This document shows, one piece after another, positions 12,092-24,069 of a DNA stretch of 64,000 nucleotides; position 1 is the stretch's first letter, and the number at the start of each line of letters is the position of its first letter. A program made the position numbers and the translations under genes. The notes beneath the pieces were generated by a model. That model was not told where the DNA came from. It ran no database searches and saw nothing but the letters and a program-made list of their open reading frames with translations. Origin of the DNA: Tubulanus polymorphus (lineage: Eukaryota > Nemertea > Palaeonemertea > Tubulaniformes > Tubulanidae); assembly GCF_964204645.1 (NCBI RefSeq), contig NC_134036.1, positions 62,001 to 126,000 of the forward strand, written 5' to 3'.

Positions 12092-14040
12092 ATTCTCGTT
12101 TCAAGCATCACCTTCATGACCTTCGTATTTCTAAATTCGTTTCAAACTAGTGTCATTTCTCGCATCCGCATTAAATGCATTTTATCTGTTTCGCAATGGC
12201 GACAAAATTGGAACGCAGCTTTTCACTTTAAATCGGATTTTAAGCCGCAAAAAGTAAATGTGTTGATAGATCAGTCACAGTCGGATATTTGGCTAATAAT
12301 GATAACGATCAGTAGAATCGAAATAAGCGCGGAATAATGAAGATAAACCGGAAACTACTGATGAAGTGTTTTCAAATAGAACCTTTATATCTCCATTAAT
12401 ATCATCATCACGTGACTCGCTGCTGGTAATCATACAGCCATTCAATTGCTCATTTACACTAAATTCAAGGTCTTCTCCTCGCCTGCCAGGGGACGACTAT
12501 GATTGATTGATTGATTGATTGATAGAAAGTAAGTTAGTTAATCAAAACAACCAATTATCGGACATTCACTCGCTTACCCGGGGTCGATTCGGTCATTATC
12601 TACTTAAGGAGAGACGGTCGCAGTCAATATACATGTATATGTGCATGTACTGACCTCACTTGCCGGTGGACGGTTCTTACGCTTGGCTGTTATAGAAGTT
12701 GTATATATTTTTAAGTTCATCCCGAGGTTTTCTCCGTCGGCGGCGGCGGCGGCCCAATCGTTCAAATTTTCCGGTTGAATATGATCCGGGAAAGTCGTTG
12801 ATGAAGTGATCTGGTCGAAAGATTACCCGTTCAATGTCTGTGTGTCTAATCACGTGGATTCAGCTGCCGTTACAGCATTATCTGCGACCATATGCGGCCA
12901 AACGTGAAATAAGCAATTTAGAATCGACCGACAACGCGCAGTCCTGAAATCAGTAGCATCTTATCAGTTCGCAGACGACTCCAGTATGACTACACTTCAT
13001 TTCAAAGACAGAGGGCGCTGAGCTGATAAGTATGACTTGTTTGAGATAAAAAAAGAACTCCAATCCACCCTTCAAACGACTTTCATTTTACTTTAAGATT
13101 TAAAAGGCAGCATCTTTGAACATGTCTTAAATAAATGATGTCGACTTCCTTCATTGGTAATCTTTAGTCGGCGAGTGCTGCCAGGGTGAAGTGCCAGAAT
13201 TATTGGTGACGTCACGTATTATACTTGTGTAGTTAATGTCGGGGATAAGACACATACAGTAAGTAACTATGTGCCAATACCAGCTGCAGAGAGAGGAGAG
13301 AGAGAGAAGAGAGAGAAGAGAGAGAGAGAGACAGAGGTTCCTCAATATCGACCATTCTTCCTAGTGATCCATGCGACCGACAGTGGGAGGAAGATTTAAC
13401 GCGATTATCTGCGACATGATTAACACACAGATCGCCTACTCTACTACAAATACCACATAGAATCCTTAATTCTCATTCTGTGTTTCATGACACAGAAATT
13501 CACTTATAGATTAAATGATTTCCAGTCTATAAACGTTTGATTGAATTCCCGGTGAAGTTAAGTATTATAGCTGTAATGACGTGGAGCTCAGTACAGGTTC
13601 GTTCAACTTTCTCTATCCAACGACCTTCACATTCTGGGTAATGTCTAATTGACGGCGACCAAAAATCGTGTCTAAAATTAAACTCTGTTTCTAAGTTTAT
13701 CCTCTTAAGATCAGAAATGCCAGGCGTTAAGTATGTAATCGTTTTTGTGGAGCGGTTTCCGAGTATTTCTGTAACCGATTCAATATTGATGCGTGAAGTG
13801 TGTTGTGTGTTTTGTATCGATTTAGTTCACTAAGTGACGGCTTGAAAATGCAAATATAAATCAAACTATTTATAAATCTATTACAGATATCGACGTTGGA
13901 TACTAAAACAACTATTGAAAAGACGATAGTGTTTACGAATTTTTGTTGTTGGATTAGTGAGTTTGGAAACGCTGATCCAACAGAACACAAACCAAAAAAG
14001 TATTCACGCCGGTCTATCAGATGCCCGAATATTGGCTGCA

Positions 14041-14095
14041 TTAATGGGATTCGAACCCACCACCTCTCGGCTGTTCAATACTGTTGTGTGTTGTC
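14041..14095 (-). repeat. tRNA-like fragment, possible SINE remnant
   Basis: On the minus strand GAGAGGTGGTGGGTTCGAA continuing with TCCCA carries an exact RNA polymerase III B box (GGTTCGAATCC). I could not fold a full cloverleaf or find a good A box at the right distance, so it is not a functional tRNA gene. A tRNA-derived SINE fragment is the likeliest explanation. Confidence 0.35.
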
Positions 14096-17084
14096 AACAT
14101 CCTCCTTCTTTTTAAGATGCAATACGTTTGACAGGTTATAATTAAATTTATCCGGCTATAATCAGGGTATGTTGGCTGTCCGTTTCATACAAGAGTTAAG
14201 AGCTATACAGACGCGCGTCGAGCGCTGAAATAAGTAGTTTTCATGTCACTTCACGCGTTGATTGAGATCAGTGGCATGCCACTCCACAGTCTCTTCATAA
14301 CCGCATTCTCAACATACAGCCTGCACAACTTATCGATTTTCATCTTACTCCAACCGGCTTCCTATGGGTACCGGCGACTATTGTACCACCTTCAATCCAT
14401 AACCGTTCAATCCTCATCTCTGTAAAGAGTTTTCAAGACGGCCCCAGATTTGGTTGTTGTCAGGTGGATGTTACCAAAAATATATCTTTGATGTTACTCA
14501 TGCTATCACAGTAGTTGCATAGTCATTTAGACTGGCGTCTCAGATTCAAGACCCCGGACGTTGGTTGTCAGATTGGCTATAGAACCAAAATTAGGTTAGA
14601 CTGGACTTACGTTGTTAGATTGGTTGTATGACTTAGTTGGCCTAAGACTTGAATCTAAGCTGACTATATGACTATACAACTGGCCCCTGGATTCATGATG
14701 GTCTCCAGGTCGATGTACGGTACTAGTATTCTGATCACTCAGTTCGATCTTCTCCCTATCGTTAGTTTCCGTTTCTGTTTTTACCTCGCAGCGTCCGAAG
14801 ATTTATCTCTTCTCGAATACAAATAAATCTAACAATAGAAAAAACCAGCTCGACGTAGGATTTATATTCATGCTTACGGCGGCTACGAATCCCGCACGGA
14901 CCGATTTCTGTTTACACAACGAGAAGAATATTGATCGTGTCAACATAGTTTGGTGATTTTTCTTCGCTCTGCGGAGTTCAGTCCCCTGGCATCGATGATA
15001 TAAACTCTTCGGCGCGATTTTCCGTTCCCTCACACTCAAACACACACACGCGATTCCTCGCAAAATCCTCATCGATTACATTAAAATATTCCACTTAATA
15101 CAAATATCCCGGCGGTTGTACTGTGTGTTTTTTGTCGATCTGTTTCAGATTGATTGCTCCCAGTTTGAAAGTGATTGGTTGGTTGAGTTTTAATCAAAAT
15201 TGTCACCTCTGCGACCTGAGCGACATCGAGTAGAATTTCTGCATGAAACGCCACACGAAATTCCACTCAGCGACTTTTCATTCAGAATTGATGGACACTT
15301 TTTCAGGGGCAACAATAAAAATGTTGGTTACGTTGGGAATCATGGATTCAGAATGAACTGGGTTTGACGATATTGACAATAAACAAGAAAATGTGGACCG
15401 CAACAACAGTAGATACAATGTATCTAGATGTTGGACTTGTTTCAACTCTCTCTCTCTCTCTCAACATCAATCGAGAACAAGGCCATGTTGAATAATGAAA
15501 TCAGTCACATACAAAAAGACCTCATCACACACTGTCATCTGATTGTCAGAAGAGTGGAACGAACGAGAGTCGTCTGCGATGTGTGTTTAATTGATTCCGG
15601 GTTGATACAGTACTATTCAATTTATCACCAAATGACAAACCGCTGCTATTTTCTTTTTATGGTCGGATTTACTTCGGCAAAACTCTGCCTTCGAAATAAA
15701 ATCTGTAATACTTGTCAGAAGTAATTCATCCTCGCAGTTCCAGTCGCTCCTTTAAGGTTTATTACAAAGTACTAAAATCCTCGTCTCATTCTTACAATCG
15801 AATATTTTCATGTGGTTGGTTCTCTAATTTCGAATTCTACAACAATGGCCGCGGTTATGATGAAACTCGAGCGTTGCTAAGATACCCCGATGAACACAAT
15901 AAGGTTTTACCGAAGTATGGCGTCGTTCTGCGGTATGCAATTTGTCCTTTTATTAGAATTCCCGGTGAAATATTAATTTGTAATGTTCACTCTTTAGAAA
16001 GGTGAACCGACGTTGTGCGCGTGCGTCTTTACTGTGTTTTATCACCTATTGATGTTGGATCGACATTGTTCGTGCCAGTTTGTATAGACTCGCTACAAGT
16101 GGAGATGATGATTTATAACTAGTCCACACACGCGTGGTTTCTACACTAAATTTCTCTTGAGATTCTAATTACTCGCTCACGTGTTCTACAAGTTATTATC
16201 GCGGACAAGCACCACCAACTGTTAGCAATAAGCCAAGGCTACAGGCGCAAACCCCGAACAGTATCAGCACAAGCCATCGTGCCAACCTACTATACATGAA
16301 CATATCAAAATCTTGAAGTGAACGTTGGCCGCCTCCATGATTCACAATTCCTCATCTTTGTTTCAATCTATTTGAATGCCTAGAGTAAGTAACATTGTTG
16401 CCGGTTGTTTTGTTGCTGAACGGCCGAGTTCAGTATTAGTTGTCAAAGGACGTTATTAAGGACGTAAGTTGTTAAGATACACGAGTTTTGCCCATTTGAT
16501 AATCGGTATTGTATTTTTATCTAAGTATATTGTTTGAAGTGAAAAAGAGAGAATTATCTTTTTGGTAATAGACCTAATGACCTTTTTATCACCCCATCCC
16601 CAGAACAGCATCATTAAGTACGCGTTGCGCCAACCTGTGTTACATCTAAATCTTGAAGTCAATATGTTGGCTTTATCGTGATTCATAATCCCTCGTCCAT
16701 GTTTCATACTATTTCAATAATACATGTATCAGCAAAAAGCTTCTGCTTTTTTTCAACAGTAGATCGAATTGAGACAAACGATGTCGTGATCCTGACACCA
16801 GCAATCTGTCTCTGTCTCCGTCTTTACTGATAGACTATCCGGCGTTAACCAGATGATAGATTATCATCAAACACGATATATTCCGTGATGGAACATTCAG
16901 CAGCATCAGCTACAACATCTCAAATATCACTTCGTATAGTTCCGCCACGTTCACACTTAACTGGCCAATCACGATCGAGTTCGATACCGCCACGAATTCA
17001 GGAAACCAATCAGGAGGAAGTTAAGATGATCCTAAAAGAAGCGAGGGTTTACAACTGGTAATCAGATGGTGGTTTATTTGTCTC

Positions 17085-17096
17085 TCATCACTATAG
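17085..17096 (+). other. Splice acceptor upstream of the GPCR start
   Basis: A pyrimidine-rich stretch (TTTGTCTCTCATCACTATAG) ends 22 bases before the GPCR ATG, implying that a 5' untranslated exon lies upstream. No partner donor was identified. Confidence 0.45.
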
Positions 17097-17118
17097 GACA
17101 ACACCTCAACCAGACGCC

Positions 17119-18195
17119 ATGGATAATTCATCCTTAATAACAGCAACAGTATCGACAGTTACGAGGACTGATTGTGAAATATGGCGCAGTTTTCCCGTCG
17201 CTTGGCAATACGAATTCAGCGTTTATATCTATCTAGGTTTCTACGGACCGGCCTCGTTAATGGGTATCGGTTTGAACATTTTTACTCTTCTAATTTTTAG
17301 AAAACTCGACAATCCCGCTTACTATCTAATCAAAGTTCTCGCTGTTTACGACTTACTCTACTCAATCGCTATTTGTTTTCTATTCCCGTTAAGAACTATT
17401 CATATATTTATCGTATTAGGAGACATCGTAACGCGTGTGGATGATTACCACTTCGGTTGGGAATTCATTTTTCTTTCTTCGGGTTTCTACTTCATATTTC
17501 AGATGACCAGGAATTGGACGGTTGTAATAATGAGTTTGGAACGGCTGATCGTCGTATTCTTTCCGCTGAACTTTCGTCTGTTTTGGAACAGGAAGTCGGT
17601 TAACGCTATATTAGGGATCCTACTCCTGGTATCCGTCGCATTATTTCTGCCCCACTTTATCCCGTCCTGGTCTCTACGTCCGGTTCGCTGTCAGCAAGGA
17701 CCGGGACCGATCACTTTTATGAAGCATAAATTTACAGGTATCGACAAAGGTGTTGCCATCTGGTGGAAATTCTCTGATCGAATGGGCAGCATTTATCTGA
17801 CAGTGATCGTGCCCATGATTTTACTCATCTCTCTCAACGTGTTACTCGTCATTTCGTTAACAATCGGCCGAATCAAACGCAGGAAACTCGTCGCCACGGA
17901 AATGACGTCATCGAAAGAACGACGAGTTCTCCACATGGCCTTGGCTATTGTCATTATTTACATCGTTTTCGAGTCGTTAACGTTTTTGGACCGTTTGAAT
18001 TACACGCATACGATAGAGTTAAACCTGTTTAAAAGTCTCAGTAAATTGGACGCTTCGATGGTACTCCGTAAGATCGCGATGGGTTTAACAGTAGTTGACT
18101 CGTGCGCTAATTTCTTCGTTTACTGTTTAACGAACAGCACGTTTAGGATTGCAGCACGTGATATGATCCGTACCGTGTTCATCAGACGCAGATAA
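17119..18195 (+). CDS. Class A (rhodopsin-like) GPCR, FMRFamide-receptor-like orphan
   Basis: A single uninterrupted 358-codon ORF encoding a seven-helix receptor that would signal through G proteins at the plasma membrane; its ligand is unknown. Helices fall at about 37-60 (GxxLN motif), 68-93 (LAVYD), 114-150 (ending SLERL, residues 139-143, in place of the E/DRY motif), 161-181, 221-249, 267-290 and 315-340 (DSCANFFVYCL in place of NPxxY). Cys191 sits in extracellular loop 2, but no cysteine is present at the start of helix 3, so the usual loop disulphide is missing. N-terminal NSS (3-5) is a likely glycosylation site. The helix-7 pattern resembles protostome peptide receptors of the FMRFamide type. 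A good splice acceptor (CACTATAG) ends at 17,096, so an upstream untranslated exon is likely. The start is the first ATG of that exon, in GCCATGG context. Confidence 0.9.
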   Translation: MDNSSLITATVSTVTRTDCEIWRSFPVAWQYEFSVYIYLGFYGPASLMGIGLNIFTLLIFRKLDNPAYYLIKVLAVYDLLYSIAICFLFPLRTIHIFIVLGDIVTRVDDYHFGWEFIFLSSGFYFIFQMTRNWTVVIMSLERLIVVFFPLNFRLFWNRKSVNAILGILLLVSVALFLPHFIPSWSLRPVRCQQGPGPITFMKHKFTGIDKGVAIWWKFSDRMGSIYLTVIVPMILLISLNVLLVISLTIGRIKRRKLVATEMTSSKERRVLHMALAIVIIYIVFESLTFLDRLNYTHTIELNLFKSLSKLDASMVLRKIAMGLTVVDSCANFFVYCLTNSTFRIAARDMIRTVFIRRR

Positions 18196-18796
18196 AAACG
18201 TCTCCTAAAATATTCATGTTGTCTTTAATTTCGTCAAAGCTACGTTTAACTTCACGTTGAGTCTTCTGTATATAGAAAATTTCCCAACGAAATGTTCCCT
18301 TGAGCTAGTGTAGTTTATTCGACTATATTCTTATAGTCATCTTCAGCAATGCTAATGTTGTCCTTATTATAACCATTGATGAAACACTCTGAATCCATGT
18401 TATAAAGATTATAAAGAATCCCTGCACAGTAAGAGTAAAAAGAGTCTAAAATTATTTACTTGGCTTATTCGACGTTTCAAATCTATGATTACAGTCCTTT
18501 TTCAGGAATACCGAAGGCTATATAACTCCATATCCCTTTGTTATGCAGTGAAAAAACTAGAGAATGTTCCTGTTATGTTCAATCCCACAGTTACTTTTCT
18601 TAATCAACGGCAGCGACCTCTACAGTGTTGTTCACTAGTGCATCCTTATTGAAATCATCTATTTGTTTATTAGAACATTGTACAATTTCCGCTCCGGCTT
18701 CAATATCTGATATTCATTACTTACGCTTCATCATTATTGGTTTGTTTTCCAAAGCATAAATAATTATGCTTAAGTTGCAGCTCATTTGATATCTCG
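18196..18796. other. GPCR 3' flank with stem-loop repeats
   Basis: No gene. 18,280-18,520 is a repeat element in minus orientation that includes two stem-loop motifs (18,318-18,346 and a worn copy at 18,467-18,514) and shares its intervening order with 31,018-31,215. No clear AATAAA poly(A) signal for the GPCR was seen close to its stop. Confidence 0.5.
18280..18520 (-). repeat. Stem-loop repeat element, copy 2
   Basis: Read on the minus strand it carries GACTCTTTTTACTCTTACTG, then CAGGGATT, then GGACAACATTAGC and CTGAAGATGACTATAAG followed by ATATAGTCGAA. The same order with about 157-bp spacing of stem-loops occurs at 31,018-31,215, so both are copies of one element. Confidence 0.75.
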
Positions 18797-18819
18797 GATG
18801 ATCTGAGCTAGTTCTCCTG
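18797..18819 (-). pseudogene. tRNA-Ala 5' fragment (relic)
   Basis: GATGATCTGAGCTAGTTCTC followed by CTG matches the 5' (acceptor plus D-arm) part of the three intact tRNA-Ala genes just to the right, with two substitutions. Nothing resembling the anticodon or T arm follows, so it is a truncated fourth copy. Confidence 0.6.
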
Positions 18820-18862
18820 TAGGTATGTCCTCCTCACAGTCGAGTTCGACAAAAAAAATCTA

Positions 18863-18935
18863 TGGAGAACCCGGGCATCGATCCCGGTACCTCTCGCATG
18901 CTAAGCGAGCGCTCTACCATCTGAGCTAGTTCCCC
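18863..18935 (-). tRNA. tRNA-Ala (anticodon AGC), copy 1
   Basis: A 73-nt cloverleaf on the minus strand. The acceptor stem GGGGAAC pairs with GTTCTCC and includes a G3:U70 wobble pair, the alanine identity element. The A box (TAGCTCAGATGG), anticodon loop TTAGCAT with anticodon AGC, and B box GGGATCGATGCCC are all present. No CCA is encoded and there is no intron. A T-rich terminator (eight T on the minus strand) follows within about 5 bases. Confidence 0.96.
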
Positions 18936-19148
18936 TGCCATACCAGCAATCGGTAGACCCATGTCTTGTGCCCCTCACCTCACCGTCTAAAAGAAAATTG
19001 ATCAGTGGAGAACCCGGGCATCGATCCCGGTACCTCTCGCATGCTAAGCGAGCGCTCTACCATCTGAGCTAGTTCCCCTGCCATACCAGCAATCGGTAGA
19101 CCCATGTCTTGTGCCCCTCACCTCACCGTCTAAAAGAAAATTGATCAG
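18936..19148. repeat. 143-bp tandem unit of the tRNA-Ala cluster
   Basis: The spacers at 18,936-19,005 and 19,079-19,148 are the same 70-bp sequence (TGCCATACCAGCAATCGG and onward), showing that the cluster grew by unequal tandem duplication of a tRNA-plus-spacer unit. Confidence 0.92.
19006..19078 (-). tRNA. tRNA-Ala (anticodon AGC), copy 2
   Basis: Identical by eye to the copy at 18,863-18,935. The two copies and their roughly 70-bp spacer form a 143-bp tandem unit. The minus-strand downstream flank has TTTT (CAATTTTCTT) as a terminator. Confidence 0.96.
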
Positions 19149-19221
19149 TGGAGAACCCGGGCATCGATCCCGGTACCTCTCGCATGCAAAGCGAGCGCTC
19201 TACCATCTGAGCTAGTTCCCC
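19149..19221 (-). tRNA. tRNA-Ala (anticodon TGC), copy 3
   Basis: Same 73-nt tRNA as its two neighbours except that the anticodon loop reads TTTGCAT, giving anticodon TGC instead of AGC. The stem and the G3:U70 pair are intact, so it should still be charged with alanine and read GCA-type codons. The spacer to its left is the same 70-bp sequence as between copies 1 and 2. Confidence 0.95.
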
Positions 19222-19559
19222 TGTTATGACCAGCCAACCTCACGCTGACCTCAGATCGCTGAATGTCGGGGTTTACTTTTTATGTGGACATTTTGAACCT
19301 TGTTCCCATAATGTGGTCTGGTCAGTGATAAGAACATGCTTTACCACCACCTGTGTGTAGGCGGTAAGTTTTATCGGATTGTGGCAGGTGATCTTCATTC
19401 ACTGACTGGAACACATTGATTTCCACTAAATTTACTTTTAATTATGCTGTGATTCCTCAGACACGTGACGACTTATTGCCAACTGTGGCATGTGACTCAT
19501 TGATAATTTTAATCAACCAAAAATTGATAATATTTCATGCAATACTTGATCAAGCCTCA

Positions 19560-19880
19560 TACCAACCATCTCGCACCAAACCATCTAGCACTAAACCATC
19601 TAGCACTAAACCATCTAGCACAAACCATCTTGCACCAAACCATCTAGCACTAAACCACATCTAGCACCAACCATCCCGCACCAAACCATCTACGTAGCAC
19701 CAAACCTAGCTATGCTGCACCAAACTAAGAAGCAGCATACCCAACCATGCTGGCCAAATCATCTTGCACCATACCACCTTTCACCATACCATCCTCCACC
19801 TAACCATCTCGCATACCCACATGCTGCACCATTCGAGCCCATCTCGCATACCCACATGCTGCACCAAACCGTGCAACACT
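19560..19880. repeat. ACCATCTAGCAC-type minisatellite
   Basis: Fifteen-base units such as AAACCATCTAGCACT repeat regularly at 19,575-19,665, then decay into looser CACCA/ACCAT words until about 19,880. Open frames through it are repeat translations. Confidence 0.85.
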
Positions 19881-20275
19881 CACCTATGAACTAACCCGTC
19901 ACACTGATTCCTGTGTGACGGTACCAGGCGACCAGATTTAGCAGTTTGTTACTGGCGTCTAATGAGACGAGATTGCTTTAGGCGACACGATGGTAATTGC
20001 GTTTACTTACTGGAAGCAGTGCAGGCAGTCTATTTATAGTAACAGCACCATACTGTCACTCAACACGGCGCGCTAAATCCGTCTCCATTCAACTCGCTCC
20101 AACACTCTGTTAAATGTCATTTACTTCCAACAAGACATTCATCAAAATACCTTCGGCAATTTGTGAAAGTTCAAGATTTACTTAAACGCATAACAAAAAT
20201 TCGTAAGCTACGGGATATAAACGATGATTAACAGGGTTTTTCTATATAGTTGAAGGTGACGGATGTGACGCGAGT

Positions 20276-20362
20276 CTGAGATACTGATATACCGAGATAC
20301 TGAGATACCGAGATACTGAGATACCGGGATACTGAGATACTGAGATACCGGGATACTGAGTA
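20276..20362. repeat. GAGATACTGAGATACCG minisatellite
   Basis: Short units alternating GAGATACTGA and GATACCG repeat about six to eight times with small variations. Confidence 0.85.
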
Positions 20363-22464
20363 CACTGTATCTGATGTCGTAAAGTGAAACAGGATTTATT
20401 AATTTATTGATTGATCGTGTTGTTGATTGGTTATTATCTGATTGCACATTGCCGATCGATATTATCGATCCGTTCTGATATTTGACCAACTGTAGAAATA
20501 TTTGATCAATGTAAGGATGATATGAGCATGCGCAGTGCAGTTTCGTAAGGAGGTGTGCTTAAAGAGTGGGCTCCTGCCCCCCGTTCTGCCCCAAACGGCT
20601 GCACCCATGCCCTGCCCCAACCGGCTGCACCCATGCTCTGTCCCATCCTTCACCCAGTCCTGGTAGTGCTTGTTTGTGCAGCAATGTACATTTTTGACGT
20701 GACCGTCGCCATTTTTATCAATGCAAAAAATGCAATAAGTGATTTACAAGACAAACTGCGTGAAGATTATAAATCCTCTGATTATCTGTTGGCAGGTGTT
20801 TAATACTGATTGGCAAATAGACGTCACATACAAGACCTCTATAGAATACCCAATAAAACCTGTGGTACATCAGATATTAAGGTTGTTGGATGAATTCATC
20901 TCCTGATCTGCTCCACCCCTGATCTGCTCCACCCCTGTTCGCTTGTTTAGAACGCAACACAAGGTGCCTGGTATCTGTCACCTCTAATCTCACTATAATC
21001 ACAATGTCCAATGCTATATTCTTACACATCCTCCCCCTTAATTCACTGAAACATCAAAATAACCAGAGTCCCTCACACTCTGAGATCGATGTGAGAAAAA
21101 TCCGTTTCTATGGTAACATCGTCTGTTACCCGTGTAAGCAGGCGCAAATCGGGTTCATCTTTTTTCGACGCCTCCAGTTTTTTCTTCAATTTATTTTCAA
21201 GTTGATTGCAGCTGCAGCTGTAACTGCTGACGATGATGCTGTCGATACAGCTGCAGCAGATTAACTGCTGTTCTATATTCTATCTGCATTTTGCCCTTTA
21301 CACATAACGGCAGTTTGGCCCCGTGTCGTGTGTCATTTTAATCTTTTTCGAACTTTGTTCTGACGGCCAGTTATGATGCATAGCAATTTCCGAATACAGA
21401 TCTCTACGCTTAGATACGGCAGATGAATTCATCATCTCGTTGCTCCTGGATGCTGATGCAACCAGTCAAATTGTAATTCATCATTCGTATGGCATTTTGA
21501 CATTTTCAGATATGTTTGACAGCTAATTTGCATTGCTCGTCTGCGCGCTCAGCCGATTATCGATGTCGGAATATTTCTATTTCCAGTGTCAGTTTATATT
21601 GATGAGACCCCCGGTAGCGCGCGCGTCATCGTCGGCTGATGTTCACTTTTAGTTCGCAGTAATGCCAGCAGATGACACTGCGTTCCAAAATGCTCAGCAG
21701 GGTTTCTTCGTAATCAGCGCATCCACTTTAAACAAACGTTGCCTTGGCATTTACGTTGTTTTAGTAACGTTAATATCGAACGTTGCCGCCGGATTTCATT
21801 TCGTTAAATGATCCACGACGTGTCACGTGGTATCTGAAATGGATGTTTCACTGTTGTGACGTCACACGATGTGCGCACCTGTTTTTCAGGAAATAGTCCC
21901 CTGGCAACAAGTATTCTTCAGAAATATCGGTATTCTTTAAGTTGTTCATGTGTTCGCGCAGAATCCCGTCGGCTAACAGAGGTCGCGCACTTTTGCCAGT
22001 ATCCGACAAAGATAAATGTCAAATCGACAAGCGAAACGATGAAATAAATGCGGGATCGATATATGAAACGACAAGATAAATGTAGGATCGACAAGTGAAT
22101 CGACGGAGAGTAAGCAGTACGATTTTCAGGTTAATGCACGCCGAATATATCAGCCGCACAAGCAGACGATTGATTATTTGTAAAACTCGGCGGAAGAAAC
22201 GTCGATTTTCTGTCCACATATAAATGTCAAACGGCGACACGAAACGACGGGGATTTATTTGTAAATACCAGTGATTTACGAAACGGAAACGAAAGAGTAA
22301 AACATAAAAGCAAGTGTGTAAATAAATCACTGATTGGTTGATGAGTCGATTAGATCTACTGTGGGCAACATATCCTTGAGGAGTAATTTGTCGTTTTGTA
22401 AGAAAGTGATGTTTTGATTGTACGGCATGATCTGGATTTAGATAAAGATGATGTGATAAGGTAG

Positions 22465-22545
22465 AGCTGGGGTGGATAAGGTTGAACCGGGGTGGATAAG
22501 GTTGAACCGGGGTGGATACGGTTGTACCGGGGTGGATTATGCTGA
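22465..22545. repeat. 20-bp tandem repeat (GGGGTGGATAAGGTTGAACC)
   Basis: Four head-to-tail 20-bp copies, the last two diverged. The open frames across it in both directions are repeat artefacts. Confidence 0.9.
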
Positions 22546-23709
22546 GCTGCGGGTAGGAAGAGCAAGGGATGGAGATTATCATAATCCAGTTATAGCTGCA
22601 TTCATATGTTCATCTTTTGTGCGCCTTTCTATCAACATCCTACTCTTATACTCAATCAATCATATAAACATGTACTCATAATGTTCATTATTATTTACTC
22701 GTGTTTTATTGAACATCGAGACACGTGACCTTCTGGTCCACACTTCATAGTCACCTATATGAACTCAGCTGATCTGAAGTACGCGCTACCACGTGTAAGA
22801 CGTGTGCTGCTCACAACCACGTGTGAGTGGTTCAGGGGTCGGTGAACTCACGCGCCACGAGGAGTACTCACGCGCCAGGGTATCCTCGCGTGTTACATCA
22901 CACGCGAATACCGACGACCTCAAATCATTAACTACTTTGCACTTACATGTTTGTTTTCTCATCGTTAATATACATTACCCAACACACTATATTCCGCTGC
23001 TTGACTCCATATCGCCATCTGGAGGTATTTCCAGGAATCAAAGAAAACAACTGTACGACTGATGTTTGGAATCATGTTCCGGCACTAGATCAGTATAAGT
23101 CCTGTCCAGCCAGTAGCAGCTGTCTATTATTTCAAATTAGTGGGATTAAATGTAGAGAATAGGATTTGGGAACAGCTAACAGCTGAAGGGGCGGGAAGGT
23201 CCGTATAGTACAAACAAATACATGGATGGATAGGAATTGTGAGTGTGGTGAGCGAGAAGTGGCTGTTGGCAGCAAATAGGTCGAGATGGTTGGAGAGGTG
23301 ATGCTTTCAGAGAGGTTAGTGCTGGTAAAGTGGTGGTTGTGGATGGCTGATAATATGGCAGAGAATGACGTGAATACTGATGTATGTGATAGGAGAGCTC
23401 AGCACTCATTGCAGTTTGCCAGGAGAAAGAGGAGAGAGAGGGAGAGAGGAGCTGCGAGAGGAAGAGAGAGGGAGAGAGAGAGAGGGATAGCTGCACTTAA
23501 GCTGATTGGTGTTGGTTTCACTGAATTAATAACACAGACGTTCCGTGACGAATGAATAGTATTATTGAAACTGAAATACGGCATAGAGAATAGAATTAGC
23601 TGAAACTAATAAAAATTCCTCATCCATATTACATGTAATAGAACCTATTTCCTATATATACAAACAGCCGAGGTCGAAAACAATGGTAAATTGGATGAAC
23701 AGCTTCTTA

Positions 23710-23850
23710 CACATGTATCGCACACGAGCCTATTACTCAAACATGTACCGCACACGAGATATGTACCGCACACGAGCATATTGCTCAAACATGTACCGCA
23801 CACGAGCCTATTGCTCAAACATGTACCGCACACGAGCCTATTGCTCAGAA
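23710..23850. repeat. 30-bp tandem repeat (CATGTACCGCACACGAGC)
   Basis: About five copies of ACATGTACCGCACACGAGCC followed by TATTGCTCAA, one copy shortened. The period of 30 keeps several reading frames open, which explains the short overlapping ORFs on both strands. Confidence 0.92.
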
Positions 23851-24069
23851 ATTGGTTGTATATTGTGGCTACATTGCAGTTTAAATTGTCACTTGGTAAC
23901 TATCCACTGGGACATTTCCAGCAACTGCCCCCTGGACAGAAACTGGTAGTTTTTAATAAGTTCAAGTGAAATGATTCTTTTCCAACCGAACAGTGTCGAA
24001 CTGGACAAACCATTATAGAAATTACTTGTAAACGTTATTCATGTATTTCAATATTTTGTCTAATTTCAG

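Larger units (their letters stand above)
12092..17096. other. Gene-free stretch upstream of the GPCR
   Basis: AT-rich sequence with a GATT run (12,504-12,523), a GCG run near 12,738, a GA tract (13,290-13,332) and a tRNA-like B-box fragment at 14,041-14,095. Open frames of 60-104 codons are scattered on both strands without recognisable motifs. No gene is supported. Confidence 0.5.
19222..24069. other. Repeat-rich stretch without a supported gene
   Basis: It contains an ACCATCTAGCAC-type minisatellite (19,560-19,880), a GAGATACTGAGATACC repeat (20,276-20,362), a 20-bp repeat (22,465-22,545), a GA tract (23,430-23,490) and a 30-bp repeat (23,710-23,850). Short open frames on both strands follow these repeats. 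23,868-23,935 resembles the inner part of the 130-bp foldback family. A TGACGTCA palindrome lies near 21,857. I find no exon with convincing splice sites. Confidence 0.5.

Noticed and set aside
11918-12337. 139-codon poly-leucine protein
   Set aside because: It is produced by an interrupted CTG repeat; no splice or start context and no recognisable domain.
22019-22582. 187-codon minus-strand ORF
   Set aside because: Its start lies in a 20-bp tandem repeat and the rest has no recognisable motif or splice support.
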